This document shows positions 1 through 9,564 of a stretch of DNA of 64,000 nt, piece by piece. A program made the position numbers and the translations under genes. This DNA is from an uncultured Ignavibacteria bacterium (GTDB taxonomy: Bacteria > Bacteroidota > Ignavibacteria > Tepidaquicellales > OLB5). Each line of letters opens with the position of its first letter. Positions within the stretch are counted from its first letter, which is position 1. A model generated the notes under the pieces. It made no database searches and was not told where the DNA came from. It saw nothing but the letters and a program-made list of their open reading frames with translations. Location of the stretch: NCBI GenBank assembly GCA_937873695.1, contig CALMYL010000021.1:62001-126000 (forward strand). The letters run 5' to 3'.

Positions 1-625
1 GTTCGGTATAATAGGAGCTGTATATATATCTGAAGTAGCCTCAGCAAAAGAACGGGAGTTTTTAAAACCCTTCATAGAGATCCTTGCAGGAATACCCTCG
101 GTTGTATTAGGATTTTTTGGATTAATAGTAATTGCACCTCTCATAAAAGAGCTATTTGGGCTAAACACAGGTCTTACAGCGTTGACCGGTGCTGTACTGC
201 TTGCCTTTATGGCAATTCCAACAATAATGTCAATTTCGGAAGATGCAATAAAAAGCGTCCCCGCGGCTTATAAGGAAGCATCACTGGCGCTTGGCGCCAG
301 TAAACTGGAGACAATATGGAAAGTAGTAGTTCCCGCAGCGCTTTCGGGTATTGTTGCATCTGTTATGCTTGGTATGGGAAGGGTTGTTGGCGAAACAATG
401 ACTGTTATGATGGTTACAGGAAATGCTCCGGTTATAAGCCTGAACCCGTTTACCTCAGTAAGAACGATGACTGCAACAATAGCCGCGGAAATGGGTGAAG
501 TTACTATTGGTTCAGAACATTACATGGCTTTATTCTGGGTTGGAATAGTACTGATGCTTATGACTTTCAGTTTGAACATGATATCATACAGGGTTTTGAA
601 GAAATACGGAATGATAGAGAAATAA
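1..625 (+). CDS. pstC: Phosphate ABC transporter permease PstC (C-terminal part)
   Basis: Only the last ~207 residues are in the window; the open frame enters at base 2 without a start. This is one of the two inner-membrane permeases of the PstSCAB high-affinity phosphate importer. Several hydrophobic segments are visible. The EAA loop that contacts the ATPase reads EASLALGAS, followed by a VVPAALSG stretch, typical of binding-protein-dependent permeases. The stop codon (623-625) shares one base with the pstA start (TAATG), so the two are probably translationally coupled. Assignment to PstC rather than PstA rests on gene order (C-A-B-phoU). The substrate-binding gene pstS is presumably upstream, outside the window. 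Confidence 0.93.
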   Translation, partial: FGIIGAVYISEVASAKEREFLKPFIEILAGIPSVVLGFFGLIVIAPLIKELFGLNTGLTALTGAVLLAFMAIPTIMSISEDAIKSVPAAYKEASLALGASKLETIWKVVVPAALSGIVASVMLGMGRVVGETMTVMMVTGNAPVISLNPFTSVRTMTATIAAEMGEVTIGSEHYMALFWVGIVLMLMTFSLNMISYRVLKKYGMIEK

Positions 626-1479
626 TGAACAGTAAAAGAACAGGCGAAAAAGTTATTTATTGGTTTATGCGCGGAATTACATACCTTGTAGTGATTTTCA
701 TTGCTTATATCCTGATAGATATACTGATACACGGGCTGCCTGCAATTTCATGGGAGTTTATTACCGGTGACCCCGAGAAGAGCGGCGCTGAAGGAGGAAT
801 CTTTCCCGCAATACTCGGCACGTTCTTTCTTGTGATAGGCACAATTGTAGTTGCATTACCGCTCGGAATGTTCAGCGCAGTGTATTTAACTGAATACGCG
901 AAACAATCGAAATTCACGCAGACAATAAGGATGGCAATAGTAACCCTGGCAGGCGTTCCATCAATTGTGTTTGGGTTGTTTGGACTTGGATTGTTTGTGG
1001 TGGCGCTTGATTTTGGAGCTTCCATTCTTGCAGGAAGCCTGACATTGGCATGTATGATTTTGCCTACAATTATTGTAGCAAGCGAAGAGGCACTGAAAGC
1101 TGTTCCCAGGTACATGAGGGAAGGCAGCCTGGCATTAGGCGCTACAAAATGGGAAACTATCTATAAGAATGTTCTGCCCTACGCATTGCCGGGTATGCTT
1201 ACTGGAGCAATTCTTGGCATAGGAAGGGCGGCGGGTGAAACCGCGCCGATACTTTTGACTGCGGCTGCGTTTTTCCTGCCGGAGCTTCCAAGCTCTGTTT
1301 ACGATCAGGTGATGGCATTGCCATATCACTTATACATACTTGCAACCCAGCACCCTGAGGCCCAGAAGATACTGCCAATGCAGTACGGGACCGCGCTTGT
1401 GCTGTTATTTTTGGTTATCGGATTAAATTTTGTTGCTATAATTTTAAGGATAAAAGTCAGAAAGAAATATAAATGGTAA
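625..1479 (+). CDS. pstA: Phosphate ABC transporter permease PstA
   Basis: Second permease of the Pst importer, 284 aa, normal length. About six membrane segments are visible, the first at residues ~13-33. The EAA loop reads EGSLALGATKWETIYKNVLP, closely matching that of the preceding pstC, as expected for the paralogous pair. The start ATG overlaps the pstC stop by one base, and pstB follows after 39 bases, so this belongs to one pst operon. Family knowledge: PstA and PstC together form the translocation path and bind a PstB dimer. Identification is confident from sequence and operon order. Confidence 0.96.
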   Translation: MNSKRTGEKVIYWFMRGITYLVVIFIAYILIDILIHGLPAISWEFITGDPEKSGAEGGIFPAILGTFFLVIGTIVVALPLGMFSAVYLTEYAKQSKFTQTIRMAIVTLAGVPSIVFGLFGLGLFVVALDFGASILAGSLTLACMILPTIIVASEEALKAVPRYMREGSLALGATKWETIYKNVLPYALPGMLTGAILGIGRAAGETAPILLTAAAFFLPELPSSVYDQVMALPYHLYILATQHPEAQKILPMQYGTALVLLFLVIGLNFVAIILRIKVRKKYKW

Positions 1480-1518
1480 GAGAGATGTTTACAATTTTCT
1501 TGACCAAGGGAAAAATAA

Positions 1519-2295
1519 ATGGCTGAAATACTTGCGGAAAATACAAATAAGGTGCACGTTGAAAATATGAATTTTTATTACGGCAATGTGCAGGCTTTAT
1601 TTGATATTAATATGGATATAGCCGAAAAGAAAGTTACCGCTTTTATAGGGCCATCCGGATGCGGCAAATCAACTTTTTTAAGGACCCTTAACAGGATGAA
1701 TGATATCATTGACGGCACCAGGATAGAAGGTAAAGTTCTTATTGACGGCAGTGATATTTATAACCCGATGACCGATGTGGTGGCGCTCAGAAAAAAAGTA
1801 GGCATGATATTTCAGAAATCGAACCCGTTTCCAAAGTCGATATTTGATAATATTGCTTACGGCCCCAGGCTTCATGGTGTAAAAGATAAGAACCAGCTTA
1901 TGGAAATTGTTGAATCATGCCTGATAAAATCCGCGTTGTGGGATGAGGTAAAGGACAGGCTTGATAAAAGCGCAATGGGTTTATCCGGCGGTCAGCAGCA
2001 GAGACTCTGCATTGCAAGAGCATTGGCAATTAATCCTGAAGTTGTGTTGATGGATGAGCCTGCTTCTGCTTTGGATCCGAAATCTACCCTGAAAATTGAA
2101 GATCTTGTAAATGAATTGAAAAAAGATTACACTATTATTATTGTTACACATAATATGCAGCAGGCTGGAAGAGTATCTGACTACACAGCATTTTTTTACG
2201 AAGGGAAGCTGATAGAATTTGGCCCGACAGGGCTGATATTCACAAAGCCCGTTCAAAAACAAACTGAAGATTATATAACAGGCAGATTTGGTTAG
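1519..2295 (+). CDS. pstB: Phosphate ABC transporter ATP-binding protein PstB
   Basis: 258-aa ATPase of the phosphate importer. Walker A GPSGCGKS is at residues ~44-51, the ABC signature LSGGQQQR at ~155-162 and Walker B VVLMDEP at ~175-181. The Q-loop ([11 protein letters not shown]) with its NPFP stretch is characteristic of PstB. An AAGGGA ribosome-binding site lies 8 bases before the ATG. It lies between pstA and phoU, completing the classical order. It powers phosphate import and, with PhoU, participates in phosphate signalling in well-studied bacteria. All catalytic motifs are intact. Confidence 0.97.
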   Translation: MAEILAENTNKVHVENMNFYYGNVQALFDINMDIAEKKVTAFIGPSGCGKSTFLRTLNRMNDIIDGTRIEGKVLIDGSDIYNPMTDVVALRKKVGMIFQKSNPFPKSIFDNIAYGPRLHGVKDKNQLMEIVESCLIKSALWDEVKDRLDKSAMGLSGGQQQRLCIARALAINPEVVLMDEPASALDPKSTLKIEDLVNELKKDYTIIIVTHNMQQAGRVSDYTAFFYEGKLIEFGPTGLIFTKPVQKQTEDYITGRFG

Positions 2296-2312
2296 AAAGC
2301 GGAAATAAAATA

Positions 2313-3002
2313 ATGTTACATTACTGGCAACGAGAAATAGAAAATCTGAAAAAGCTGATACTGAGCCTTGGAGCTATTGTAGAAGAGCAGATCCAGCGTT
2401 CGATGCTCTCGCTGGAACGTCGCGATACAGAGCTTGCAGATGAGGTCGTATCACGTGACAGGGAAGTAGACTCACTTGAGATACTTATTGAAGAGGAATG
2501 TTTGAAAATTCTTGCTTTGTACCAGCCTGTTGCAAAGGAGCTTAGGTTTGTAATTGCCGTATTGAAAATGAACAATGATCTGGAAAGAATGGGTGATCTG
2601 GCTGCGAATATAGCAAAGCGCGCAAGATACCTTTCAAGGAAAGAAAAGATCGACCTGCAGGCTGACTTTAAAGGAGCAAGCGAAAAAGTACAGATAATGG
2701 TGAAAAAAAGTCTGGATGCGCTTGTGAATACAGATGTTGCTCTGGCCAGGGAAGTACTTGCAGCTGATGATGAAGTTGATGATCTTACAAAGCAAATGCT
2801 GAAACGCACTATAAATGCTATTGAAAAAGATCCCAAGCATACAAAAGAGTATTTCAGTATCCGTTCAATTTCGAAAAATCTTGAGCGCATAGCGGATTCC
2901 GCGACAAATATTGCTGAAGATGTTGTATATTTATGCAGCGGAGAGATCATAAGGCACCAGTCAGAAGATTTCAATCCTGAAGACACACCCGAGAAAGTTT
3001 AA
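2313..3002 (+). CDS. phoU: Phosphate signalling protein PhoU
   Basis: 229 aa, nearly all alpha-helical, with two tandem PhoU repeats (roughly residues 10-100 and 110-210). Each repeat carries the metal-binding E/DxxxD pattern, e.g. NNDLERMGDLAANIAK and KNLERIADSATNIAED. Family role: PhoU links the Pst transporter to the sensor kinase and represses the Pho response when phosphate is plentiful. It starts 17 bases after pstB and a terminator hairpin follows (3031-3054), so it ends the pst operon. No two-component phoB/phoR pair is in the window. Confidence 0.95.
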   Translation: MLHYWQREIENLKKLILSLGAIVEEQIQRSMLSLERRDTELADEVVSRDREVDSLEILIEEECLKILALYQPVAKELRFVIAVLKMNNDLERMGDLAANIAKRARYLSRKEKIDLQADFKGASEKVQIMVKKSLDALVNTDVALAREVLAADDEVDDLTKQMLKRTINAIEKDPKHTKEYFSIRSISKNLERIADSATNIAEDVVYLCSGEIIRHQSEDFNPEDTPEKV

Positions 3003-3030
3003 GTGCTCTGCAAAAGCATTAACCAAACAA

Positions 3031-3054
3031 AGAGGGCTTGAGGTCCTCTTTTTT
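3031..3054 (+). terminator. Rho-independent terminator after phoU
   Basis: AGAGG (3031-3035) pairs with CCTCT (3045-3049), extended by a G-T and a C-G pair around a 5-base loop, and is followed by a T-run. It lies 28 bases after the phoU stop and closes the pst operon. Confidence 0.75.
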
Positions 3055-3125
3055 AGTTTATCAAAACCTAAATTCCACTACTAATAAATTCACAAAAAAT
3101 ACTCAATTTTTTTTGGTTATGTTTT

Positions 3126-3213
3126 TCAACTTCTTTATATAATTTTAACATTACACTAACCAAATTCTAACAAAAAAATCGAGAATTTAACAAAATTTAG
3201 CGGTTTTTAACAT
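3126..3213 (+). promoter_or_regulatory. Candidate Pho-box array upstream of the DUF47-PiT operon
   Basis: The 180 bases before the DUF47 gene contain repeated YTAACA-like hexamers. Their AAC cores start at 3147, 3158, 3169, 3189 and 3209, with a weaker one at 3128. Spacing is 11, 11, 20 and 20 bases, so all lie on about the same helix face. Known PhoB/PhoP response regulators bind 6-7-bp direct repeats with an 11-bp period, and the Bacillus PhoP unit is TTAACA-like. Downstream is a phosphate transporter operon. Binding by a Pho regulator is inference. The flanks are AT-rich, so chance repeats are possible. Confidence 0.5.
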
Positions 3214-3235
3214 AAAATAGTAAATCGGAACATTT

Positions 3236-3853
3236 ATGTTTAAAAGATTTTTACCTAAACAGAACAAATTTTTTGATATACTTATCGAATTGGCTGAATC
3301 TGTTCTGGAAGCAGCCAAGATGCTTGATGAAATGATGGACAAGCATGAAAATTTCTCGGAGTATTCAAGCAAGATACATTTTATAGAAAACAGGTGCGAT
3401 GACCTTACTCACCAGGTAATTAGCGATCTTAACGATACATTTATTACTCCCATAGATAGAGAAGATATTTTTGCGCTTGTAAATTCACTGGATGATATTG
3501 TAGATACAATTGATACTATTGCTTCAAGACTCAGTATGTACAAACTAAAATCCCCGTTACAGTTCGGTTCACAATTGACAGATATTCTTTTGATACAGAC
3601 AGATGTGCTGTACGATGTAGTGAAGAACCTTCAGAACCCGAAACAGACAACAGATAAGATTGTACAGGTTAAAACACTTGAAACCGAAGGCGATATAGTT
3701 TTTAAAGACGCGTTACTTGACCTGTTTGAAAATGAAAAGGATATTGTTGACCTTATAAAGAAAAAAGAGATTCTGGAAATTATAGAACGCGCGGTTGATA
3801 AGTGCCAGAACGCTTCGACTGTGATTGAAGGAATATTAATTAAGAATATGTAG
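3236..3853 (+). CDS. DUF47 family PhoU-like protein, PiT partner
   Basis: 205 aa, alpha-helical, of the DUF47/TIGR00153 family, which is distantly related to PhoU. The metal-binding-type motif NRCDDLTHQVISDL is at residues ~58-71, and DREDIFALVNSLDDIVDTID at ~78-97 is the family hallmark. It lies 3 bases ahead of the PiT transporter gene, the usual pairing for this family. By analogy it is thought to regulate or assist the low-affinity phosphate permease. The ATG at 3236 follows a region of repeated TTAACA hexamers. Biochemical role of DUF47 is not firmly established. Confidence 0.9.
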   Translation: MFKRFLPKQNKFFDILIELAESVLEAAKMLDEMMDKHENFSEYSSKIHFIENRCDDLTHQVISDLNDTFITPIDREDIFALVNSLDDIVDTIDTIASRLSMYKLKSPLQFGSQLTDILLIQTDVLYDVVKNLQNPKQTTDKIVQVKTLETEGDIVFKDALLDLFENEKDIVDLIKKKEILEIIERAVDKCQNASTVIEGILIKNM

Positions 3854-3856
3854 TAT

Positions 3857-4843
3857 ATGTTTGAACTTGTACTGGTTGTAATTATTATTGCACTGATATT
3901 TGATTTTCTGAACGGTTTTCATGATTCGGCTAATTCAATTGCCACAATTGTATCAACCGGGGTGCTTTCCCCGCAAAAGGCTGTTATGTTTGCAGCCTTT
4001 TTCAATTTTGCGGCGGCCTTCGCATTTGGTGAAGCTGTTGCAAAGACAGTTGGCAGCGGACTTGTTAAGCTGGATAGCGTAGATATTTATGTGATTTTGG
4101 CCGGCTTGCTGGGCGCTATATTCTGGAACATATTTACATGGTATTATGGTATTCCGGTAAGTTCTTCCCATGCACTTATTGGCGGATACGGCGGGGCGGC
4201 AATTGCAAAACTGGGATGGGATGTAATTATCTGGGGCGGATTTGAAAGAGTGGTACTGTTCATTTTTTTAGCCCCCGTTATGGGTTTTATTCTGGGTTTA
4301 ATAAACATGCTGGTAACAAGCTGGATTGTGAAAAACAAGAAGCCCCGGGCTGTTGACAGCGTCTTCCGAAAGCTGCAGCTGGTATCTGCAGCATTCTATA
4401 GTTTTGGCCACGGTTCAAATGACGCTCAGAAAACAATGGGTATAATTGTCTCTGTTATGGTTGCGGCAAAATTCCAGGATGAGTTTTATGTACCCATTTG
4501 GGTGGTAATGGCATGCCATTTGGCAATTGGGTTGGGTACACTTTTTGGAGGATGGAGAATTGTGAAAACAATGGGAATGAAGATCACAAAACTTAAGCCC
4601 ATTGGCGGATTCTGCGCTGAGTTTTCTGGAGCAACAACACTCCTTATGACTGCCTTATTCGGCATTCCTGTAAGCACTACCCAGACAATCACCGGCTCAA
4701 TATTAGGAGTAGGCAGCGTCAAAAGGCTTTCCGCAGTAAAGTGGGGTGTTGCTGGAAAAATTGTTTGGGCCTGGGTACTTACTATTCCGCTTTCCGGTCT
4801 TGTGGGCGCTTTATGCTATTATGCGGTAAGTTTGTTTGTGTGA
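3857..4843 (+). CDS. pit: Inorganic phosphate transporter, PiT family
   Basis: 328-aa integral membrane protein with about 9-10 hydrophobic segments. Both inverted halves carry the PiT signature: FLNGFHDSANSIATIVSTG near residues 16-34 and FGHGSNDAQKTMG near 182-194. These contain the Asn/Asp residues known to be required for transport in the family. It is on the short side, like the archaeal and bacterial forms without a large cytoplasmic loop. Family members move phosphate (often as a metal-phosphate complex) with protons or sodium. It is cotranscribed with the DUF47 gene, and a strong terminator follows. Confidence 0.95.
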   Translation: MFELVLVVIIIALIFDFLNGFHDSANSIATIVSTGVLSPQKAVMFAAFFNFAAAFAFGEAVAKTVGSGLVKLDSVDIYVILAGLLGAIFWNIFTWYYGIPVSSSHALIGGYGGAAIAKLGWDVIIWGGFERVVLFIFLAPVMGFILGLINMLVTSWIVKNKKPRAVDSVFRKLQLVSAAFYSFGHGSNDAQKTMGIIVSVMVAAKFQDEFYVPIWVVMACHLAIGLGTLFGGWRIVKTMGMKITKLKPIGGFCAEFSGATTLLMTALFGIPVSTTQTITGSILGVGSVKRLSAVKWGVAGKIVWAWVLTIPLSGLVGALCYYAVSLFV

Positions 4844-4874
4844 ATTAAATTAATGTAATATTTGTTTTTATTTT

Positions 4875-4905
4875 AAACCCTCCTGAAACCCCGGGAGGGT
4901 TTTTT
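4875..4905 (+). terminator. Rho-independent terminator after PiT
   Basis: AAACCCTCC (4875-4883) pairs with GGGAGGGTTT (from 4893) around a loop of about 9 bases, followed by six T residues. It closes the DUF47-PiT operon 31 bases after the stop. Confidence 0.9.
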
Positions 4906-4949
4906 GCATCTAATTAGTAATCAACAACATAATTTAACTTAATATTCAT

Positions 4950-6818
4950 ATGAAAAGCGTCAAAAACATCATTTTTATTGTGACGTTGTTATTTTCGGCA
5001 ATAAGTGTCTCGTATTCGCAGGGCGAATTGACCAAGCAGACCCATGAACCAAGAACAATTGCGGAAATAGATCTGACCATGGCCGCTTCAGATCACTCGC
5101 TCATAATAGAAGTTGAGCCCCCAAAAATAAACTCTTCATCCATCAGATATTACATGCCCAAAATAGTTCCGGGTACGTATGTGATCAACAATTTCGGAAG
5201 ATTTATATCGGATTTTGCGGCAGTTGATATCGAAGGTAAAGAACTGGTTGTAAACAGAATTGATACAAACACCTGGGAAATTTTGAGTGCTGAGAGATTG
5301 CATAAGATCAGGTACAGGGTTGAAGATACTTATAATTCTGAAAGCACCCCTGTGGTATTTGAGCCAACGGGAACCTGCATAGATTCAGGCAAAGTTTTCA
5401 TGCTGAATAATTTCACCCTTATAGGATATTTTGATGGTTTTAAAGATATGCCGTACACTGTATCAGTCAAAAAACCGGATGGGTTTTACGGTTCAACTTC
5501 AATGCCGCTTGCCTTTACAGAAGACGGGAAAGATGTATACTATCCGAAAAATTATTTTGATCTGCATGATAACCCTATGATGTATACTATACCGGATACT
5601 GCATCTGTAATGGTAAACAACACACGGGTACTGCTTTCTGTTTACTCTCCAAACAAGAAGATCACGGCAAATTATCTTGCTGAGCATACTGCCGAACTTT
5701 TCAAAGCACAGGGAGAGTATCTTGGCGGCGAGCTGCCTGCTGATAAATATTCAGTCCTGGTATATCTCTCTGATGCAGGATTCAGGTCTAATGCTGCGGG
5801 AGCCCTGGAACATTTTAAATCCACTACCTTTTGTTATCCCGAAGTAACAAATGAGGAATTTATTCAGCCATTCAGGGATGTTGTATCTCACGAGTTTTTC
5901 CATATAGTAACACCGCTTGGGATACATTCAAAAGAAATTGGCGATTTCGATTTTATCAATCCCGTAATGAGCAAACACCTGTGGCTGTATGAGGGCTCGA
6001 CAGAATATTACGCGATACATTCTCAGGTTAAGCACGGAATAATTACTCAGGAGCAGTTTTTTAACAAAGTACAGCAAAAAATGTATTTTTCCATGCTTTA
6101 CTTAAATGATACACTTCCTTTTACAGAACTTAGCAAGGGTGCTTTGGATAAGTATAAATCTCAGTATATCAATGTGTACCAAAAAGGAGCATTGATAAAT
6201 ATGTGCCTTGACCTGTATTTGCTGAAACTTTCGGGCGGAAAGTACGGATTGCAGCAGCTTAAGAATGATCTGGGCAAAAAATTCGGGCCTGATGAAGCGT
6301 TTGATGATGAAGAACTGTTTGATATAATCACTGAGATGACCTACCCGGAGATCAGAGAATTCTTCAGGTCGTATGTTGAGGGAAATAAAAAAATACCATA
6401 TAAGCAATTTCTGGAATACGCGGGGTATGAGTATTTTGACAAACTTAAAAAGAAAGTGCCGGCAATGATAGGAGCCGCGCTTCAATATAATGACAGCGGT
6501 ACGCTTGAAGTTGTTGAGGTTTATGATTTTGGCAGGCAACTTGGATTAAAGACTGGCGATAATGTGATAGCAGTGAACGGCAAAGAAGTAAATACTCATA
6601 ATTTCAGATTTATCAGCCGCGATTTTGAAATGAATGCTAAACCGGGTGACGTGGTTGAGATAACTGTAATGAGGAAAAGCAACGGTGCAAGCCTTTTAAA
6701 AGTAATTTTAAAAGCCGAAACCTATATGGTTGAAAAGGAAGAGCAGTTTGTATTGCAGCCGGTAAAAGCACCAACTGCCGAGCAGTTAATGATACGAAAA
6801 GCCTGGATAGATAAGTAG
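4950..6818 (+). CDS. M61 family metallopeptidase with PDZ domain, secreted
   Basis: 622 aa with an N-terminal signal peptide (hydrophobic residues ~6-21, cleavage likely after SYSQ). The zinc motif HEFFH is at residues 314-318. A downstream acidic ligand is likely E348 within LYEGSTEYY. This is the M61 (glycyl aminopeptidase-like) arrangement. The N-terminal ~200 residues match the family's beta-rich domain. A PDZ-like segment (LGLKTGDNVIAVNGKEV) lies around residues 530-590. Probably acts in the periplasm or outside the cell on peptides; the substrate is unknown. Single-gene unit: terminators lie on both sides. Confidence 0.92.
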   Translation: MKSVKNIIFIVTLLFSAISVSYSQGELTKQTHEPRTIAEIDLTMAASDHSLIIEVEPPKINSSSIRYYMPKIVPGTYVINNFGRFISDFAAVDIEGKELVVNRIDTNTWEILSAERLHKIRYRVEDTYNSESTPVVFEPTGTCIDSGKVFMLNNFTLIGYFDGFKDMPYTVSVKKPDGFYGSTSMPLAFTEDGKDVYYPKNYFDLHDNPMMYTIPDTASVMVNNTRVLLSVYSPNKKITANYLAEHTAELFKAQGEYLGGELPADKYSVLVYLSDAGFRSNAAGALEHFKSTTFCYPEVTNEEFIQPFRDVVSHEFFHIVTPLGIHSKEIGDFDFINPVMSKHLWLYEGSTEYYAIHSQVKHGIITQEQFFNKVQQKMYFSMLYLNDTLPFTELSKGALDKYKSQYINVYQKGALINMCLDLYLLKLSGGKYGLQQLKNDLGKKFGPDEAFDDEELFDIITEMTYPEIREFFRSYVEGNKKIPYKQFLEYAGYEYFDKLKKKVPAMIGAALQYNDSGTLEVVEVYDFGRQLGLKTGDNVIAVNGKEVNTHNFRFISRDFEMNAKPGDVVEITVMRKSNGASLLKVILKAETYMVEKEEQFVLQPVKAPTAEQLMIRKAWIDK

Positions 6819-6842
6819 ATCTTTTGCTGTATTTTTTGAACC

Positions 6843-6870
6843 AAAGGCGCTTTTAACATGCGCCTTTTTT
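6843..6870 (+). terminator. Rho-independent terminator after the M61 peptidase
   Basis: AAAGGCGC (6843-6850) pairs with GCGCCTTT (6860-6867) around a 9-base loop and runs into T residues, 25 bases after the stop. Confidence 0.88.
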
Positions 6871-6933
6871 ATTTTTACTGAATGTATTGTTTTACATTGA
6901 AATTAAAATAACATACATTTATGATTGTAAAAT

Positions 6934-9546
6934 ATGGTACAAAATAATACAGTTCAGACCGGAAATTATAAATTCAGATCAATTAAGGTTCACGGAAGCA
7001 ATGAATGGCTTTACGGTACACAAAAGAAATACCGGCAGGTATTCAGCGTAAGATCTATCAAGTATATTTATGTTGAGCTTGCTTTATACAATTTGAAGTT
7101 TGATGAAGCAGACTGGCAGATCACTGTGAACTTTAAAGCTTTTGACGCCAATAATATAACATTGTGCGATAAGCCCGTAACACAAACCGTCACACGCAAT
7201 GAAGATATAGCTTATGTAAGGTATTCCTGGGGAAAAGCGGATCCCGGAGCATACTGGACAAAGGGGTCATACCGCTGGGAAGCATGGTGTGAGGGTGTAC
7301 TGCTTGGTTCAGCGAATTTTCATATGCTTGATGAAGGTGAAATTTCCGAAGAAAGTAATCCGTATTTCGCGCTGAATTCGGTGAAGTTATACGAGGCCCC
7401 TTTTGAAGACGTACCATATGGGCAGAGAAATTATCTGAAGGTATTCAGTGCCGCTAAGACAAGATATATGTGGATAGAAATTGAGGGTGAGAATCTTCAG
7501 TTTGGCAAAAGTGCATGGCAGGGTGAGTTCTTCATCAGGATCAGAGGCAAAGCCGGAGAGAATAGGGCAGAAATTGTTGATTATTACACATATAACAATA
7601 ATTTGAAAAATATCAGATTTGCGCGGGGATGGGGAAGCAAGGAGCCCGGAAGCTGGTATGATGGTGAATATATAATTGAGATTGTTCTTCTGGAGCAGCT
7701 GCTTGGCACTGTTTATGTGAAGTTTGCTGATGAAGAGGAAATTGATACGGAACCCGGTAAATTCTACCTCCCTGGGGAGAGTATGTCATTTCAGGGGAAG
7801 CAGGGTAAAGCCGGAGAGGATAAAGAGCTGACCGAAGCGGAGATAATGAAAGAGATAAATGAGATGATAGGTCTTTCAACTATCAAAGAGAATATAAATG
7901 ATCTGTATGATTATCTGAAGTTTGTTAAGCTAAGAAAAGAAAAGGGTTTTGATGATACCGAAAGGATAAATCTGCATGCGGTTTTTACGGGAAATCCCGG
8001 AACAGGTAAAACCAAAGTTGCATTGATGCTTGGAAAAATTTACAAAAATCTTGGCATCTTAAGCAAGGGGCATGTGCATGAAGTAGACAGGGCTGACCTT
8101 ATAGGCGAATTTATAGGTCAGACCGGACCTAAAGTGAAAGATGCAATAAAGAAAGCGCGGGGCGGCATACTTTTCATTGATGAAGCGTACTCACTTGCCA
8201 GAAAAGGAGATACAGAAAAAGACTATGGCAAAGAAGTTATTGAAATACTAATAAAAGAAATAAGCGACGGACCGGGTGATATCGCAGTCATCGTTGCAGG
8301 TTATCCTGAAGAAATGGAATATTTTATCGAATCAAACCCGGGATTGAAATCAAGGTTTACCCGTTATTTCCATTTTCCTGACTATTCTCCAACAGAACTT
8401 CTTCAAATTGGAAATTACCACGCAGAGCAGATAGATGTTGATCTTGATAAGGATGCGGAGGAATTCCTGTACACTAAACTTGTAGAAGCGTACCGCGACA
8501 GGGATAGGACTTTTGGCAATGCCCGGTATGTGAACTCACTTGTAGATGAAGGTAAAATGAATCTAGGTTTGAGAATAATGGATGGAAATACGAATCTAGA
8601 AACAATTGATGAAAAGGCCATTTCAGTGGTTACCGTTGAGGATATCAGGGATATTTTCAAAAAGAAAGAGCATAAATGGGTTGATATTCCCCCTGATGAA
8701 GAACTGATGCGTGATTCACTTGGAGAGTTAAATAAACTTGTGGGACTGCAGGAGCTGAAAAGCGATATACACGAAATGGTTAAGCTTGTAAGGTATTACC
8801 GCGAAATAGGAAAGGATGTCACGCGGTCATTTTCGCTTCACACTGTGTTCACCGGGAACCCGGGTACGGGAAAAACAACCGTTGCCAGAATAATGGCGCG
8901 AATATTCAGGGCGCTGGGAGTGCTGGAACGGGGCCATTTGGTTGAAGTTGACAGGGAAGAACTGGTTGCGGGTTACATTGGTCAAACGGCGATAAAAACT
9001 GCTGAGAAGATCGATGCAGCGATGGGCGGAGTACTTTTTATCGACGAGGCTTATTCCCTGATGGGTTCAAGTGATAACGATTTCGGGAAAGAGGCTATAG
9101 AGATCATCTTAAAGAGAATGGAAGATAACCGGGGCGAATTTGTTGTGATCTGCGCGGGGTATACCGGTGAAATGGAAAATTTTCTAAAAATGAACCCCGG
9201 GCTGAAATCACGGTTTGACCGGAAATTCAATTTTCCTGACTATACTCCTGATGAACTGTTTTCGATCGCCAAAGTAATTTTATTATCACAGGAACTTGAA
9301 TTTGATCCGGAAGCGTCAGAATATTTCAAGAAGCATATACTTTCGCTTCACAGCTCCAGGGATAAATTTTTCGGGAATGCCCGCGAAATACGGAAATCGC
9401 TCAGTGAAGCTGTGAAGAACCAAAATCTCAGATTGGCGGAAATCAATAAGGAAAAAAGGACCCTTGAAATGATAAGAACTGTAACCCTTGCAGATGTAAA
9501 AGAGCTGGAAACAGAAATTCACGAAGAAAAAAGAATGGGATTTTAA
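6934..9546 (+). CDS. Tandem CbbX/SpoVK-type AAA+ ATPase with duplicated N-terminal beta domain
   Basis: 870 aa. The C-terminal two thirds hold two intact CbbX/SpoVK-class AAA+ modules. Walker A GNPGTGKT is at ~353-360 and ~641-648, and Walker [10 protein letters not shown] at ~413 and ~701. Each has a pore-loop-like F/YIGQT, a sensor 1 ([16 protein letters not shown]) and an arginine-finger stretch NPGLKSRF. The first ~275 residues are two homologous beta-rich repeats. Each ends in a W-G-x-x-x-P-G-x-W-x-x-G-x-Y pattern (around residues 95 and 230) followed by LLG and an acidic DE. No predicted signal or membrane segment. CbbX relatives remodel protein complexes (RuBisCO activase, EccA), but no RuBisCO or ESX gene is here, so the target is unknown. 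A small membrane protein gene follows by 18 bases. Confidence 0.88.
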   Translation: MVQNNTVQTGNYKFRSIKVHGSNEWLYGTQKKYRQVFSVRSIKYIYVELALYNLKFDEADWQITVNFKAFDANNITLCDKPVTQTVTRNEDIAYVRYSWGKADPGAYWTKGSYRWEAWCEGVLLGSANFHMLDEGEISEESNPYFALNSVKLYEAPFEDVPYGQRNYLKVFSAAKTRYMWIEIEGENLQFGKSAWQGEFFIRIRGKAGENRAEIVDYYTYNNNLKNIRFARGWGSKEPGSWYDGEYIIEIVLLEQLLGTVYVKFADEEEIDTEPGKFYLPGESMSFQGKQGKAGEDKELTEAEIMKEINEMIGLSTIKENINDLYDYLKFVKLRKEKGFDDTERINLHAVFTGNPGTGKTKVALMLGKIYKNLGILSKGHVHEVDRADLIGEFIGQTGPKVKDAIKKARGGILFIDEAYSLARKGDTEKDYGKEVIEILIKEISDGPGDIAVIVAGYPEEMEYFIESNPGLKSRFTRYFHFPDYSPTELLQIGNYHAEQIDVDLDKDAEEFLYTKLVEAYRDRDRTFGNARYVNSLVDEGKMNLGLRIMDGNTNLETIDEKAISVVTVEDIRDIFKKKEHKWVDIPPDEELMRDSLGELNKLVGLQELKSDIHEMVKLVRYYREIGKDVTRSFSLHTVFTGNPGTGKTTVARIMARIFRALGVLERGHLVEVDREELVAGYIGQTAIKTAEKIDAAMGGVLFIDEAYSLMGSSDNDFGKEAIEIILKRMEDNRGEFVVICAGYTGEMENFLKMNPGLKSRFDRKFNFPDYTPDELFSIAKVILLSQELEFDPEASEYFKKHILSLHSSRDKFFGNAREIRKSLSEAVKNQNLRLAEINKEKRTLEMIRTVTLADVKELETEIHEEKRMGF

Positions 9547-9564
9547 AAATTAATATCTATTATT

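Noticed and set aside
705-1115. 136-aa open frame opposite pstA
   Set aside because: Lies entirely within the conserved pstA gene on the other strand and shows no protein family pattern.
2321-2986. 221-aa open frame opposite phoU
   Set aside because: It is Ser/Phe-rich low-complexity sequence, complementary to the well-supported phoU gene, with no family features.
6934-9546. RuBisCO activase (CbbX) as a function for the tandem AAA+ protein
   Set aside because: No RuBisCO or Calvin cycle genes are nearby and the double AAA architecture with N-terminal beta repeats differs from CbbX.
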